Source: Streptomyces sp. ISL-12 (lineage in GTDB: Bacteria; Actinomycetota; Actinomycetes; Streptomycetales; Streptomycetaceae). From it: a DNA stretch of 64,000 bases. Both the position numbers and the translations under genes were made by a program. The DNA lies in contig NZ_JAGGOO010000020.1 of assembly GCF_018614415.1 (NCBI RefSeq), forward strand, positions 1-64,000. The letters run 5' to 3'. Below, piece after piece: positions 32,712-42,689 of this stretch. Within the stretch, counting starts at the first letter, position 1, and each line of letters begins with the position of its first letter. Below the pieces are notes generated by a model. It made no database searches, was not told where the DNA came from, and worked only from the letters and a program-made list of their open reading frames with translations.

Positions 32712-32756
32712 GTGCCCCCGGCAGGATTCGAACCTGCGCACACGGCTCCGGAGGCC
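32712..32756. repeat. attR: 45-bp direct repeat inside tRNA-Arg
   Basis: Identical to 16287-16331 and forming the 3' 44 nt of the intact tRNA gene plus one base. Integration therefore left the tRNA functional. Recombination within it would excise a circle of about 16.4 kb. Confidence 0.92.
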
Positions 32757-32784
32757 GTTGCTCTATCCCCTGAGCTACGGGGGC
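32713..32784 (-). tRNA. tRNA-Arg (anticodon CCG)
   Basis: A 72-nt cloverleaf on the minus strand: acceptor GCCCCCG/CGGGGGC with discriminator A and no encoded CCA, D-arm GCTC..GAGC, anticodon stem ACGGC/GCCGT with loop CTCCGGA (anticodon CCG, reads CGG), T-loop GGTTCGAATCC. The 3' part is shared with attL. Upstream on the minus strand is a -10-like TAGTGT. Confidence 0.95.
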
Positions 32785-32961
32785 GTGTCGGCTGCGGTGG
32801 TGTTGCTCGCGGCGACGGGTAGAACACTACCAGCTCGTCCGGGGTGTTCATGAACGGGTTTCCTGGGGTGGGGGAGGAGCCGGACGGCGGATGGTTCCCC
32901 GCACGGGGTGGAAGTGGGGAAAACCCGGACGCGATGGCCGGTCCCGACCTACTCTCGAGGT

Positions 32962-33426
32962 GTGCCAGGCGCGTCGGGCCGGGTCCTTGTCGTCGACGAC
33001 AACAAGGTCATCCGGCAGTTGATCAGGGTCAACCTCGAGCTGGAGGGCTTCGAGGTCGTGACCGCGGCCGATGGTGCCGAGTGTCTGGAAGTCGTTCATC
33101 AGGTGCGGCCCGACGTCATCACCCTCGACGTCGTCATGCCGCGTCTCGACGGGCTCCGCACCGCCGGGCGGCTGCGTGCCGATCCGCGGACCCGGGATCT
33201 TCCCCTCGCCATCATCAGCGCGTGCAGTCAGCACGAGGTCGATGCCGGGCTCGGTGCCGGCGTCGACGCCTTCCTGTCCAAGCCGTTCGAGCCCGCCGCG
33301 CTCGTCGGGCTCGTGCGGAGGCTGGCCGAGCGGGGGGCTGGGGGCGGTGACGGCCGGGGGAGTGCGGTCGGTTGCCGTGAGGCGGAGGGCGGGTCCGCGC
33401 CGCCACCGGCCAAGCGCGCCGGGTAG
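32962..33426 (+). CDS. Single-domain response regulator
   Basis: A 154-residue protein: a receiver domain (residues 7-120) with Asp12/Asp13, phospho-acceptor Asp56 (ITLDVVMP), Ser/Thr switch in IISACS and Lys in LSKPFEP, then a Gly/Ala/Pro-rich tail. No output domain. GTG 32962 is the most likely start; no good ribosome-binding site precedes it, so the mRNA may be leaderless. It may deliver phosphate to another protein. It lies between tRNA-Arg and the ArgRS-like gene. Confidence 0.85.
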   Translation: MPGASGRVLVVDDNKVIRQLIRVNLELEGFEVVTAADGAECLEVVHQVRPDVITLDVVMPRLDGLRTAGRLRADPRTRDLPLAIISACSQHEVDAGLGAGVDAFLSKPFEPAALVGLVRRLAERGAGGGDGRGSAVGCREAEGGSAPPPAKRAG

Positions 33427-33559
33427 CGGCAGCGACCACAGCGCCGGGGCACCGCATCACCAATACCAACACCAAGGGGCAGAGCCCCCCCGTCCACATC
33501 CCGGAACACCCCCCAAACCAGTTCGCCTACCCTCCCCCCTCCTCCCCTACGCTGGTCCC

Positions 33560-34603
33560 GTGACCCCCGTCGAGCTCTCCCGCACCCTGCTGTACGCGGT
33601 GCGTCGCGCTGTCGATGACGGGAAGCTCACCGTGACCGTTCCGGAGCGGGTCGTGGTCGGGCCGCCGGGGCCGGGGGGATGCGGGGACTACGCCAGCAAC
33701 CTCGCGTTGCAGCTGGCCCGGCCGGCCGGGCAGCCCCCTCGCCTGGTCGCCGAAACGCTGCGGTCCTACCTCGCCGGCGTCGACGGGATCACCGACATCG
33801 TCGTCACCGGGCCCGGGTTCCTCAACCTCTCCCTCAGTGACGCCGCCCCCGGCGCCCTCGTCGCCGACATACTGCGCCGCGGCCCCCGCTACGGGTACGC
33901 CGACGGGCCAGGCACCGGCATGGTGTCGCTGCACTGCCCCCGCGAGCTCCGCGCCCTCGTCGTCATGGACAGCGTCGCCCGGCTGCTGCGCGCCCAGGGG
34001 GTGACCGTGCGTACCAGCTGTGAGGCCCTCCCGCCGTCGGAGTGGGCGGTGCTGCTGGGTGATGCCCCCATCGACGTCACGCCCGAGCACCTCGACGCCA
34101 CCATCCGCCCCGTCCCCGCGACCGACCCCCCCGCCGTACTGGCCCTGGGCCCCGACGCCGGACGCTGGGCCCTGCTCCACCCCGCCCCCCACGACCGGCC
34201 CCGCCCCAGTGCCGGAGAGCACCTCGCCCAGCGCGAGACGAACCCCCTCTTCCGCGTCCGGTACGCCCACGCCCGTACCCGCGCCCTCCTCCGCAACGCC
34301 GCCGACCTCGGCTTCGCCCCCGAGCCCGGTACCAGCGCGGGTACGGAAAGGCTGACCGGCGCCCTCGCCGACCACCCCCGCGTCCTCGCCGCCGCGGCCC
34401 GCGACCACGCTCCCGACCGGCTCGCCCGGCACCTCGTCGCCGTCGCCGATGCCGTACTGCCGCTGCTCCCCGCCGTACTGCCCGTCGGGGACGAGAAACC
34501 CTCGGCCGCCCACCGTGCCCGGCTCGCGCTCGCCGAAGCCGCCGGGGTGGTGCTGGCCGGCGGCCTGTCCCTGCTCGGCATCGACGCGCCCGACCATCTC
34601 TGA
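33560..34603 (+). CDS. nrtL: ArgRS-like protein with DALR anticodon-binding domain (NrtL-like)
   Basis: A 347-residue relative of arginyl-tRNA synthetase. The N-terminal Add-1-like region (LTVTVPERVV, GDYASNLALQLARPAGQPPRLVAETLRSYL) and a C-terminal DALR helical domain (NPLFRVRYAHARTRALLR to GLSLLGI) are present, but the HIGH and KMSKS catalytic segments between them are missing or degenerate (about residues 115-200). It is probably not a synthetase. It sits just upstream of lysA, as the nrtL gene does in other Streptomyces. GTG 33560 appears leaderless. Confidence 0.75.
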   Translation: MTPVELSRTLLYAVRRAVDDGKLTVTVPERVVVGPPGPGGCGDYASNLALQLARPAGQPPRLVAETLRSYLAGVDGITDIVVTGPGFLNLSLSDAAPGALVADILRRGPRYGYADGPGTGMVSLHCPRELRALVVMDSVARLLRAQGVTVRTSCEALPPSEWAVLLGDAPIDVTPEHLDATIRPVPATDPPAVLALGPDAGRWALLHPAPHDRPRPSAGEHLAQRETNPLFRVRYAHARTRALLRNAADLGFAPEPGTSAGTERLTGALADHPRVLAAAARDHAPDRLARHLVAVADAVLPLLPAVLPVGDEKPSAAHRARLALAEAAGVVLAGGLSLLGIDAPDHL

Positions 34604-34651
34604 TCCGAGAGACCACAGAGACCCGAGAAACCCGAGAGAGTCACCAGAGCC

Positions 34652-36043
34652 ATGAGCCGTTCCGCACACCCCGCCGGACCCCGCCACGCGGACGTCCTCC
34701 CCGAGGGCCACTACTCCGCACCGCCCGCCGACCTCAACGACCTCGACGCCAAGGTCTGGGCCCGCACGGTCGCCCGGAACGCCGACGGTGTCGTCACCGT
34801 CGGCGGCGTCGACGTGAAGACGCTCGCCGAGGAGCACGGCACCCCCGCCTACATCCTCGACGAGGCCGACTTCCGGGACCGGGCGAGGGCCTGGCGCGGC
34901 GCCTTCGGGGACGACGCCGACGTCTTCTACGCCGGAAAGGCGTTCCTGTCGCGGGCCGTCGTGCGCTGGCTGGCGGAGGAAGGGCTGAACCTCGACGTCT
35001 GCTCCGGGGGCGAACTCGCCACCGCGCTCTCCGCCGGCATGCCCGCCGACCGCATCGCCTTCCACGGCAACAACAAGTCGCACCAGGAGATCGAGAGAGC
35101 CGTGCGCGCCGGCGTCGGGCGGATCGTGCTCGACTCCTTCCAGGAGATCGTCCGCGTCGCCCACATCGCGCAATCCCTGAACAAGCGCCAGAAGGTGCAG
35201 ATCCGTATCACCGTCGGCGTCGAGGCGCACACCCACGAGTTCATCGCCACCGCGCACGAGGACCAGAAGTTCGGCATCCCGCTGGCCGGCGGGCAGGCCG
35301 CCGAGGCCGTGCGGCGGGTGCTCCAGCTGGACGGGCTGGAGCTGGTCGGCATCCACTCGCACATCGGGTCGCAGATCTTCGACATGTCCGGGTTCGAGGT
35401 CGCCGCGCACCGGGTCGTCGGGCTGCTCAAGGACATCCGCGACGAGCACGGGGTCGAGCTGCCCGAGATCGACCTCGGCGGCGGGCTCGGGATCGCGTAC
35501 ACCAGTGACGACGATCCCCGCGAGCCGCACGAGATCGCCAAGGCGCTCACCGAGATCGTCGACCGCGAGTGCCACGCCGCCAAGCTGCGCACCCCCCGGA
35601 TCTCCGTCGAGCCCGGCCGGGCCATCGTCGGGCCCACCGCCTTCACGCTCTACGAGGTCGGCACCGTCAAGCCGCTCGACGGGCTGCGTACGTACGTCTC
35701 CGTCGACGGCGGCATGTCGGACAACATCCGCACCGCGCTCTACGACGCCGAATACAGCGTCGCCCTCGTCTCCCGCGCCTCCGACGCCGAGCCGATGCTC
35801 GCCCGCGTCGTCGGCAAGCACTGCGAGAGCGGGGACATCGTGGTCAAGGACGCGTTCCTGCCGGGCGACCTGGCCCCCGGTGACCTGATCGCCGTACCCG
35901 CGACCGGGGCGTACTGCCGGTCCATGGCCAGCAACTACAACCACGTGCTCCGGCCGCCCGTCATCGCCGTCCGGGACGGTGCGTCGCGGGTCATCGTCCG
36001 GCGGGAGACCGAGGAGGACCTGCTGCGCCTCGACGTCGGATGA
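34652..36043 (+). CDS. lysA: Diaminopimelate decarboxylase
   Basis: A 463-residue fold-type III PLP enzyme. The PLP Lys is in FYAGKAFLS (about residue 97); the conserved [15 protein letters not shown] (His) and DLGGGLGI phosphate-binding motif follow, with EPGRAIVG and [10 protein letters not shown] near the end. It makes L-lysine from meso-diaminopimelate. It is followed by a terminator-like hairpin and then hom, so aspartate-family genes are clustered. Confidence 0.96.
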   Translation: MSRSAHPAGPRHADVLPEGHYSAPPADLNDLDAKVWARTVARNADGVVTVGGVDVKTLAEEHGTPAYILDEADFRDRARAWRGAFGDDADVFYAGKAFLSRAVVRWLAEEGLNLDVCSGGELATALSAGMPADRIAFHGNNKSHQEIERAVRAGVGRIVLDSFQEIVRVAHIAQSLNKRQKVQIRITVGVEAHTHEFIATAHEDQKFGIPLAGGQAAEAVRRVLQLDGLELVGIHSHIGSQIFDMSGFEVAAHRVVGLLKDIRDEHGVELPEIDLGGGLGIAYTSDDDPREPHEIAKALTEIVDRECHAAKLRTPRISVEPGRAIVGPTAFTLYEVGTVKPLDGLRTYVSVDGGMSDNIRTALYDAEYSVALVSRASDAEPMLARVVGKHCESGDIVVKDAFLPGDLAPGDLIAVPATGAYCRSMASNYNHVLRPPVIAVRDGASRVIVRRETEEDLLRLDVG

Positions 36044-36064
36044 GCAGCGCGGCAAAACCAAAGA

Positions 36065-36093
36065 GGGCCGGAGATCTTCACGTCTACCGGCCC
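36065..36093 (+). terminator. Hairpin after lysA
   Basis: GGGCCGG/CCGGCCC, a 7-bp stem with a 15-nt loop 21 bp after the lysA stop, no T-tract. Probable terminator or processing structure. Confidence 0.45.
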
Positions 36094-36120
36094 CCGCAAA
36101 TGAAATAAATGTCTCACGAT

Positions 36121-36149
36121 CCGGACGAAGGGCAGAAAGTCCCGTCCGG
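36121..36149 (+). promoter_or_regulatory. Leader hairpin upstream of hom
   Basis: CCGGAC/GTCCGG with an inner GGG/CCC pair, 48 bp before the hom start. It is a candidate attenuator or terminator in the hom leader. No leader peptide rich in Thr/Ile codons is visible, so classical attenuation is not supported. Confidence 0.35.
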
Positions 36150-36196
36150 TGAGTGAGACTGGTTCCACCGCATACGGTATGAGGAAACGAGGTCGG

Positions 36197-37489
36197 ATGA
36201 TGCGTACGCGTCCGCTGAAAGTGGCGCTGCTGGGCTGTGGAGTGGTCGGCTCAGAGGTGGCGCGCATCATGACGACGCACGCCGACGACCTCGCCGCCCG
36301 GATCGGGGCGCCCCTGGAGCTGGCGGGTGTCGCGGTACGGCGGCCCGACCGGGTGCGGGCCGGCATCGACCCGGCCCTCGTGACCACCGACGCGACCGCC
36401 CTCGTCAAGCGCGGGGACATCGATGTGGTGGTGGAGGTGATCGGGGGTATCGAGCCCGCCCGGACGCTCATCACCACCGCCTTCGAGCACGGTGCCTCCG
36501 TCGTCTCCGCCAACAAGGCGCTCATCGCCCAGGACGGCGCCGCCCTGCACGCCGCCGCGGACGCCAACGAGAAGGACCTCTACTACGAGGCCGCCGTCGC
36601 CGGCGCCATCCCGCTGATCCGGCCGCTGCGCGAGTCCCTCGCCGGGGACAAGGTCAACCGGGTGCTCGGGATCGTCAACGGGACGACCAACTTCATCCTC
36701 GACGCCATGGACACCACCGGCGCCGGGTACCAGGAGGCGCTCGACGAGGCCACCGCGCTGGGGTACGCGGAGGCCGATCCGACGGCTGACGTGGAAGGGT
36801 TCGACGCCGCCGCCAAGGCGGCCATCCTCGCCGGGATCGCCTTCCACACCCGCGTACGCCTCGACGACGTGCACCGCGAGGGCATGACCGAGGTCACCGC
36901 CGCCGACTTCGCCTCCGCCAAGGAGATGGGGTGCACCATCAAGCTCCTCGCCATCTGCGAGCGGGCGGCCGACGGGGGGTCGGTCACGGCCCGCGTGCAC
37001 CCCGCCATGATTCCGCTCAGTCACCCGCTGGCCAATGTGCGCGGGGCGTACAACGCGGTGTTCGTGGAGTCCGACGCCGCCGGGCAGCTCATGTTCTACG
37101 GGCCCGGCGCCGGCGGTGCGCCGACCGCCTCCGCCGTCCTCGGCGACCTCGTCGCCGTCTGCCGCAACCGGCTCGGCGGCGGGCGCGGGCCCGGTGAGTC
37201 CGCGTACGCCGCGCTGCCCGTCTCGCCCATGGGCGAGGTCGTCACGCGGTACCACATCAGTCTCGACGTCGCCGACAAGCCGGGCGTGCTCGCCCAGGTG
37301 GCCACGGTGTTCGCCGAGCACGGGGTGTCGATCGACACCGTCCGGCAGTCCGGGAAGGACGGCGAGGCCTCTCTCGTCGTCGTCACCCACCGCGCGTCCG
37401 ACGCCGCCCTCGGCGGCACCGTCGAGGCGTTGCGCAAGCTCGACACCGTGCGGGGTGTCGCCAGCATCATGCGGGTTGAAGGAGAGTAA
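36197..37489 (+). CDS. hom: Homoserine dehydrogenase
   Basis: A 430-residue enzyme: Rossmann NAD(P) motif VALLGCGVVGSEVAR at the N-terminus, VVSANKAL, the catalytic-domain signature NGTTNFIL with EADPTADVEGFDAAAKAAILA (catalytic Asp/Lys region), and a C-terminal ACT domain (YHISLDVADKPGVLAQVATVF) for Thr feedback. ATG 36197 (MMRTRPLKV) follows GAGG; an upstream ATG at 36149 is less likely. It converts aspartate semialdehyde to homoserine; thrC follows after 6 bp. Confidence 0.95.
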   Translation: MMRTRPLKVALLGCGVVGSEVARIMTTHADDLAARIGAPLELAGVAVRRPDRVRAGIDPALVTTDATALVKRGDIDVVVEVIGGIEPARTLITTAFEHGASVVSANKALIAQDGAALHAAADANEKDLYYEAAVAGAIPLIRPLRESLAGDKVNRVLGIVNGTTNFILDAMDTTGAGYQEALDEATALGYAEADPTADVEGFDAAAKAAILAGIAFHTRVRLDDVHREGMTEVTAADFASAKEMGCTIKLLAICERAADGGSVTARVHPAMIPLSHPLANVRGAYNAVFVESDAAGQLMFYGPGAGGAPTASAVLGDLVAVCRNRLGGGRGPGESAYAALPVSPMGEVVTRYHISLDVADKPGVLAQVATVFAEHGVSIDTVRQSGKDGEASLVVVTHRASDAALGGTVEALRKLDTVRGVASIMRVEGE

Positions 37490-37495
37490 CCAGCA

Positions 37496-38554
37496 ATGAC
37501 CCACCAGTGGCGCGGAATCATCGAGGAGTACCGGGACCGGCTGCCCGTCTCCGACAGCACGCCCGTCGTGACGCTCCGCGAGGGCGGCACGCCGCTCGTG
37601 CCCGCGCAGGTGCTCTCCGAGCGCACGGGCTGCGAGGTCCACCTCAAGGTGGAGGGCGCCAACCCCACCGGGTCCTTCAAGGACCGGGGCATGACCATGG
37701 CCATCAGCAAGGCGAAGGAGGAGGGGGCGCAGGCTGTCATCTGCGCCTCCACCGGCAATACGTCCGCCTCCGCCGCCGCGTACGGGGTGCGGGCCGGGAT
37801 GGTGTCCGCCGTCCTCGTGCCGCAGGGCAAGATCGCGCTCGGCAAGATGGGCCAGGCGCTCGTGCACGGCGCCAAGATCCTCCAGGTCGACGGCAACTTC
37901 GACGACTGTCTGACGCTTGCCCGCGCGCTCAGCGACAACTACCCCGTCGCGCTGGTCAATTCGGTCAATCCGGTGCGGATCGAGGGGCAGAAGACCGCCG
38001 CCTTCGAGATCGTCGACATGCTCGGCGACGCGCCCGACATCCACGTCCTCCCGGTCGGCAACGCGGGCAACATCACCGCGTACTGGAAGGGGTACAAGGA
38101 GTACGCCGCCGACGGGATCAGCACGAGGACGCCCCGCATGTGGGGGTTCCAGGCCTCCGGCTCCGCGCCCATCGTGCGCGGCGAGGTCGTCAAGGACCCG
38201 TCCACCATCGCCACCGCCATCCGGATCGGCAACCCGGCCTCCTGGGACTTCGCGCTCGCCGCCCGGGACGAGTCCGGCGGCGCCATCGACGAGGTGACGG
38301 ACCGTGAGATCCTGCGCGCCTACCGGCTGTTGGCCTCCCAGGAGGGCGTCTTCGTCGAGCCCGCCTCGGCCGCGTCGGTCGCCGGTCTGCTGAAGGCCGC
38401 CGAGCAGGGCAAGGTCGACCCGGGGCAGAAGATCGTGTGCACCGTCACCGGCAACGGTCTGAAGGACCCCGACTGGGCCGTCGCCGGCGCCCCGCAGCCC
38501 GTCACCGTCCCGGTCGACGCGGCGACGGCGGCCGAGCGGCTCGGCCTGGTCTGA
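37496..38554 (+). CDS. thrC: Threonine synthase
   Basis: A 352-residue fold-type II PLP enzyme. The PLP Lys is in [11 protein letters not shown] (about residue 62), with [14 protein letters not shown] and the phosphate-binding [14 protein letters not shown]. The C-terminus has [12 protein letters not shown]. It converts O-phosphohomoserine to threonine. Six bp separate it from hom, and a strong terminator follows. Confidence 0.96.
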   Translation: MTHQWRGIIEEYRDRLPVSDSTPVVTLREGGTPLVPAQVLSERTGCEVHLKVEGANPTGSFKDRGMTMAISKAKEEGAQAVICASTGNTSASAAAYGVRAGMVSAVLVPQGKIALGKMGQALVHGAKILQVDGNFDDCLTLARALSDNYPVALVNSVNPVRIEGQKTAAFEIVDMLGDAPDIHVLPVGNAGNITAYWKGYKEYAADGISTRTPRMWGFQASGSAPIVRGEVVKDPSTIATAIRIGNPASWDFALAARDESGGAIDEVTDREILRAYRLLASQEGVFVEPASAASVAGLLKAAEQGKVDPGQKIVCTVTGNGLKDPDWAVAGAPQPVTVPVDAATAAERLGLV

Positions 38555-38568
38555 GGCCGCAGCACGAC

Positions 38569-38626
38569 AGGACACCCGTCTCCCCGGCGTGGCAGGCGTA
38601 AGCGCCGCGCGCCGGGGAAGTGTCCT
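38569..38626 (+). terminator. Terminator of hom-thrC
   Basis: Outer stem AGGACAC/GTGTCCT and inner stem TCCCCGGCG/CGCCGGGGA, starting 15 bp after the thrC stop. It separates thrC from thrB, which must have its own promoter in the remaining 350 bp, where I see no other gene. Confidence 0.7.
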
Positions 38627-38974
38627 GACGGGCCCCTCGCGGGGCCCCGGAAGCGGGGGGTTGCACGGGGGGCTTGCGACACGCATCGTGCGCCTCCTGT
38701 GCGCCCTATGTCGTCACAGAACCTTCCTTCGATAGGCTGTACCGAACCCGCCCGCCGCATATGCCGCGGTGCCGCGCCGTCTCCGCGGCCGGAAAGCGGA
38801 CGGAAGCGGCCGGGGGTGCGGTCGCCCGTCCGGGAGGAAGCGGCGGCCCCGGGTTCCCGTACGTCATCGGATGTTCATCGACGGTCATGCGACAACGAAG
38901 GTCAAGAGACATCGAAAGTCACTGACATCGACAGCCATTCGACCATCACGCAGCTCAAGGAGAGTCAACGAGCG

Positions 38975-39904
38975 ATGGCCGGTCCCGCCTTCCGCGCCGC
39001 CGCCGTCCGGGTGCGCGTCCCCGCCACCAGCGCCAACCTCGGTCCGGGCTTCGACGCCCTCGGCCTGGCCCTGGGGCTCTACGACGACGTGGTCGTCCGG
39101 GTGGCCGACTCCGGGCTGCACATCGACATCGCGGGGGAAGGCAGCGAGACGCTGCCGCGCGACGAGAAACACCTGCTCGTACGCTCCCTGCGCACCGCCT
39201 TCGATCTGCTGGGCGGACAGCCGCGCGGCCTGGAGATCGTCTGCGCCAACCGCATTCCGCACGGCCGCGGCCTGGGTTCCTCCTCCGCCGCCATCTGCGC
39301 CGGCATCGTCGCGGCGCGCGCGGTGACGATAGGCGGCGAGTCCCGTCTCGACGACGCCGCGCTGCTCGACCTCGCCACCGAGATCGAGGGCCACCCCGAC
39401 AACGTCGCGGCCTGTCTGCTGGGCGGCTTCACCCTGTCCTGGCTGGAGAGCGGCGCCGCCCGCGCGATCAGGATGGAGCCCGCCGATTCCATCGTTCCGG
39501 TGGTTTTCGTACCGGGGAAGCCGGTACTCACGGAAACGGCGCGCGGACTGCTCCCGCGCTCCGTCCCGCACGTCGACGCCGCCGCCAACGCCGGCCGCGC
39601 CGCGCTGCTCGTCGAGGCCCTGACCAGGCGTCCCGAGCTGCTGCTGCCGGCCACCGAGGACCGCCTCCACCAGGAGTACCGCGCGCCGGCCATGCCGGAG
39701 AGCGCGGCGCTGGTGGAGCGGCTGCGGGGCGACGGCATCCCCGCGGTGATCTCCGGCGCCGGACCCACGGTCATGGCGCTGGCCGACGCCGGCACCGCCG
39801 ACAAGGTCGAGGCGCTGGCGGGCGGGGACTGGGCCGCGAACCGGCTGAGCCTGGACCTCAAGGGAGCCTGCGTGCTCCCGCTCGCGCCCTCCCATGACGT
39901 TTAG
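38975..39904 (+). CDS. thrB: Homoserine kinase
   Basis: A 309-residue GHMP kinase: N-terminal VPATSANLGPGFDALGLAL, the ATP loop PHGRGLGSSSAAICAG (about residues 93-108), and the C-terminal VISGAGPTVMAL. It phosphorylates homoserine for threonine synthase. ATG 38975 has AAGGAGA upstream; the open frame extends further but without a family match. Its upstream gap of 420 bp suggests independent transcription. Confidence 0.95.
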   Translation: MAGPAFRAAAVRVRVPATSANLGPGFDALGLALGLYDDVVVRVADSGLHIDIAGEGSETLPRDEKHLLVRSLRTAFDLLGGQPRGLEIVCANRIPHGRGLGSSSAAICAGIVAARAVTIGGESRLDDAALLDLATEIEGHPDNVAACLLGGFTLSWLESGAARAIRMEPADSIVPVVFVPGKPVLTETARGLLPRSVPHVDAAANAGRAALLVEALTRRPELLLPATEDRLHQEYRAPAMPESAALVERLRGDGIPAVISGAGPTVMALADAGTADKVEALAGGDWAANRLSLDLKGACVLPLAPSHDV

Positions 39905-40312
39905 ACGCGCACGGTTGCCGGATTTCGAGAGGGGGAATATTTGTTGGATCCGGTAGTGTTAATCTCAAGTCTGCACCCGGCGCCACCATGGCGAGGTGCC
40001 TCGTGTCCCCGTCCGGGACAGACATTCTTCCGGGAGCCCCCCAAACCGCCTTGTGCGGTGAGCGCCGTACGCGGGCAGTACGGCGTCCATCGACACTGAG
40101 CGGTCCGGAAACGCTCCGGAACCGGCGCGACCAGGCCACCTGACACAGACACCGGGTGCCACGGCCAGGGGAAGCGCCATCACCAGATATCTCTTCCGCC
40201 GATTGGGCGGACCACCGCCCCGGCACGGTTCGCACAGCAAGGACCGAAGCCGGACAGCACAACCGGTCGCCGAGCCAGACAGGCCGACGTCCGCTCCAGG
40301 GAAGGACCCTTC
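39905..40312 (+). promoter_or_regulatory. Long structured leader of rho
   Basis: 408 bp with no gene. It holds an A+T-rich promoter-like patch (TAGTGTTAAT at 39954-39963) and small hairpins, ACCGC/GCGGT at 40045-40059 and CCGTAC/GTACGG at 40065-40083. In E. coli rho is autoregulated through its leader; a similar role here is inferred only from the length and structure. Confidence 0.4.
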
Positions 40313-42358
40313 GTGAGCGACACCACCGATCTGATGGGCGCACGTGTCGAGGAGACCGCTGCCGCGCCCGCCACGGACGCCTCCGCGCCTGCCAGCGGTG
40401 CCGGCTCCCGGCGGCGCCGCGGTACCGGCCTCGAGGGCATGGTGCTGGCCGAGCTGCAGCAGGTCGCCTCCGGCCTGGGCATCAGGGGCACCGCGCGGAT
40501 GCGCAAGAGCCAGCTGATCGAGGTCATCAAGGAAGCGCAGGCCGCGGGCGGGGCTCCCGCCAAGGCCGCGGACGGCGCCGCCGAGAGCAAGCCGAAGCGC
40601 CGCGCCACCTCCCGGACCCGTACGGGCGACGAGGGCTCCGCCGCCGGCAAGCCGGACAAGGCCGACAAGGCCGAGAAGAAGGCGGCCAAGGCCACCGACT
40701 CCGCCGAGAAGGCCGCGTCGTCCCAGCAGCAGATCGAGATCCCGGGGCAGCCCGCCGCCGACGAGGCCCCCGCAGGCCGCGGCCGGCGCCGCGCCACCGC
40801 CGACGCCGGCAGCCCGGCCGCCGCGACCGAGACGGTCGCCGCCGAGGCCAGGACCGAGCCCAAGGACGCCACGTCCGACCGGTCGCAGCAGAACAACCAG
40901 CACCAGGGCGGTCAGCAGCACCAGGGCGACGGCCGGTCCGACGCCGACGGTGGCGAGGGCCGCCGCCGCGACCGCCGCGAGCGCGGCCGGGACCGTGACC
41001 GGGACCGCCGCAACAAGGGCGACGACCAGCAGAACCAGGGCGGCGGCCAGCAGCGCCAGCAGCAGGGCGGCGGACGCCAGGACCGCAACAACGGTCCGCA
41101 GGACGACGGCTACGACGACGACGCGGGCGGCCGGCGCGGCCGTCGCGGGCGCTACCGCGACCGCCGGGGCCGTCGCGGACGCGACGACATCGCCGCCGAG
41201 CCGCAGATCACCGAGGACGACGTCCTGATCCCGGTCGCGGGCATCCTCGACATCCTCGACAACTACGCGTTCATCCGCACCTCCGGCTACCTGCCGGGCC
41301 CCAACGACGTGTACGTCTCCCTCGCCCAGGTCCGCAAGAACGGCCTGCGCAAGGGCGACCACATCACCGGCGCGGTCCGCCAGCCGAAGGAGGGCGAGCG
41401 GCGCGAGAAGTTCAACGCGCTGGTCCGCCTCGACTCCGTCAACGGCATGGCGCCCGAACACGGCCGCGGACGACCGGAGTTCAACAAGCTCACCCCGCTG
41501 TACCCGCAGGACCGCCTCCGCCTGGAGACGGACCCGGGCGTGCTGACCACGCGGATCATCGACCTCGTGTCGCCGATCGGCAAGGGCCAGCGCGGTCTGA
41601 TCGTGGCCCCGCCGAAGACCGGCAAGACCATGATCATGCAGGCGGTCGCCAACGCCATCACGCACAACAACCCCGAGTGCCACCTGATGGTCGTCCTCGT
41701 CGACGAGCGTCCGGAAGAGGTCACCGACATGCAGCGGTCGGTGAAGGGCGAGGTCATCTCCTCGACCTTCGACCGCCCGGCCGAGGACCACACCACCGTC
41801 GCCGAGCTGGCCATCGAGCGTGCCAAGCGCCTCGTCGAGCTGGGTCACGACGTGGTCGTGCTGCTCGACTCGATCACGCGTCTGGGCCGTGCGTACAACC
41901 TCGCCGCCCCGGCCTCCGGCCGCATCCTCTCCGGTGGTGTCGACTCGACCGCCCTGTACCCGCCCAAGCGCTTCTTCGGCGCCGCGCGCAACATCGAGGA
42001 CGGCGGCTCGCTGACCATCCTCGCCACCGCGCTCGTCGACACCGGGTCCCGCATGGACGAGGTGATCTTCGAGGAGTTCAAGGGCACCGGCAACATGGAG
42101 CTCAAGCTCGACCGGAAGCTCGCCGACAAGCGCATCTTCCCCGCGGTGGACGTCGACGCGTCCGGCACCCGCAAGGAGGAGATCCTGCTGGGCGGCGAGG
42201 AGCTGGGCATCGTCTGGAAGCTGCGCCGGGTGCTGCACGCGCTCGACTCCCAGCAGGCGATCGAGCTGCTCCTCGACAAGATGAAGCAGACGAAGTCGAA
42301 CGCCGAGTTCCTGCTCCAGATCCAGAAGACGACCCCGACGCCCGGCAACGGCGACTGA
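40313..42358 (+). CDS. rho: Transcription termination factor Rho
   Basis: A 681-residue Rho, long for the family because of a low-complexity insertion between the N-terminal Rho_N helix domain ([16 protein letters not shown] to EVIKEAQA, about 43-78) and the RNA-binding domain (from about 300). The insertion, about residues 80-300, is rich in Ala/Lys then Arg/Gly/Gln/Asp. The ATPase has P-loop APPKTGKTM (about 433-441), [15 protein letters not shown] and the R/Q-loop region. GTG 40313 has GAAGGAC upstream. Such insertions are typical of actinobacterial Rho. Confidence 0.95.
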   Translation: MSDTTDLMGARVEETAAAPATDASAPASGAGSRRRRGTGLEGMVLAELQQVASGLGIRGTARMRKSQLIEVIKEAQAAGGAPAKAADGAAESKPKRRATSRTRTGDEGSAAGKPDKADKAEKKAAKATDSAEKAASSQQQIEIPGQPAADEAPAGRGRRRATADAGSPAAATETVAAEARTEPKDATSDRSQQNNQHQGGQQHQGDGRSDADGGEGRRRDRRERGRDRDRDRRNKGDDQQNQGGGQQRQQQGGGRQDRNNGPQDDGYDDDAGGRRGRRGRYRDRRGRRGRDDIAAEPQITEDDVLIPVAGILDILDNYAFIRTSGYLPGPNDVYVSLAQVRKNGLRKGDHITGAVRQPKEGERREKFNALVRLDSVNGMAPEHGRGRPEFNKLTPLYPQDRLRLETDPGVLTTRIIDLVSPIGKGQRGLIVAPPKTGKTMIMQAVANAITHNNPECHLMVVLVDERPEEVTDMQRSVKGEVISSTFDRPAEDHTTVAELAIERAKRLVELGHDVVVLLDSITRLGRAYNLAAPASGRILSGGVDSTALYPPKRFFGAARNIEDGGSLTILATALVDTGSRMDEVIFEEFKGTGNMELKLDRKLADKRIFPAVDVDASGTRKEEILLGGEELGIVWKLRRVLHALDSQQAIELLLDKMKQTKSNAEFLLQIQKTTPTPGNGD

Positions 42359-42380
42359 GGTCACCTGTCGCACCAGCAGC

Positions 42381-42414
42381 GAAGGCCGCTCCCGCACCAC
42401 GGGGGGCGGCCTTC
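42381..42414 (+). terminator. Terminator of rho
   Basis: GAAGGCCGC/GCGGCCTTC, a perfect 9-bp stem starting 23 bp after the rho stop, with a G-rich loop. No other feature is evident up to the next gene at 42690. Confidence 0.6.
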
Positions 42415-42689
42415 CGCATGTGCGGGTCCGGGAGACCTTTCCCACACGGAGCGTGTCCGTCCGCAGGACGAGCAGACCGCCCGACACGGGAGAAAGCCCA
42501 GGTCAGCAGTGGGTCTGCCGACGAGTCCGGCCACGCACGGTCACCGGCACGGCACAGCTCGCGCACAGTGCCCCGTGCAACCCTTGCCCGGGTTTCTCCG
42601 TCTGGCCGAACGGGGTGACGATGGTGCCGTAGAGAAGACCCGGCACCGACAGCAGGGGGTACAGCCGCCGCACGAGAGTCGAGGAGCAC

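Larger units (their letters stand above)
16287..32756. mobile_element. pSAM2-like actinomycete integrative and conjugative element (AICE)
   Basis: About 16.4 kb between the two 45-bp att repeats in tRNA-Arg(CCG). It carries the AICE backbone in usual order at the right end: GntR regulator, SCO3933-like protein, FtsK/TraSA-like translocase, small membrane protein, RepSA-like initiator, Xis and a tyrosine integrase adjacent to attR. The left half holds cargo: a kinase-fold protein, an XRE regulator, a PrimPol-like protein, small paralogues and the Trypco2/trypsin-NTPase pair. From memory, S. coelicolor has an AICE (SCO5349 integrase) at the same chromosomal place. Confidence 0.92.

Noticed and set aside
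33527..36061. 844-residue minus-strand open frame over the ArgRS-like gene and lysA
   Set aside because: Low-complexity shadow opposite recognised genes.
36044..36196. Threonine leader-peptide attenuator or riboswitch before hom
   Set aside because: No short open frame rich in Thr/Ile codons and no recognisable riboswitch core; only two simple hairpins.
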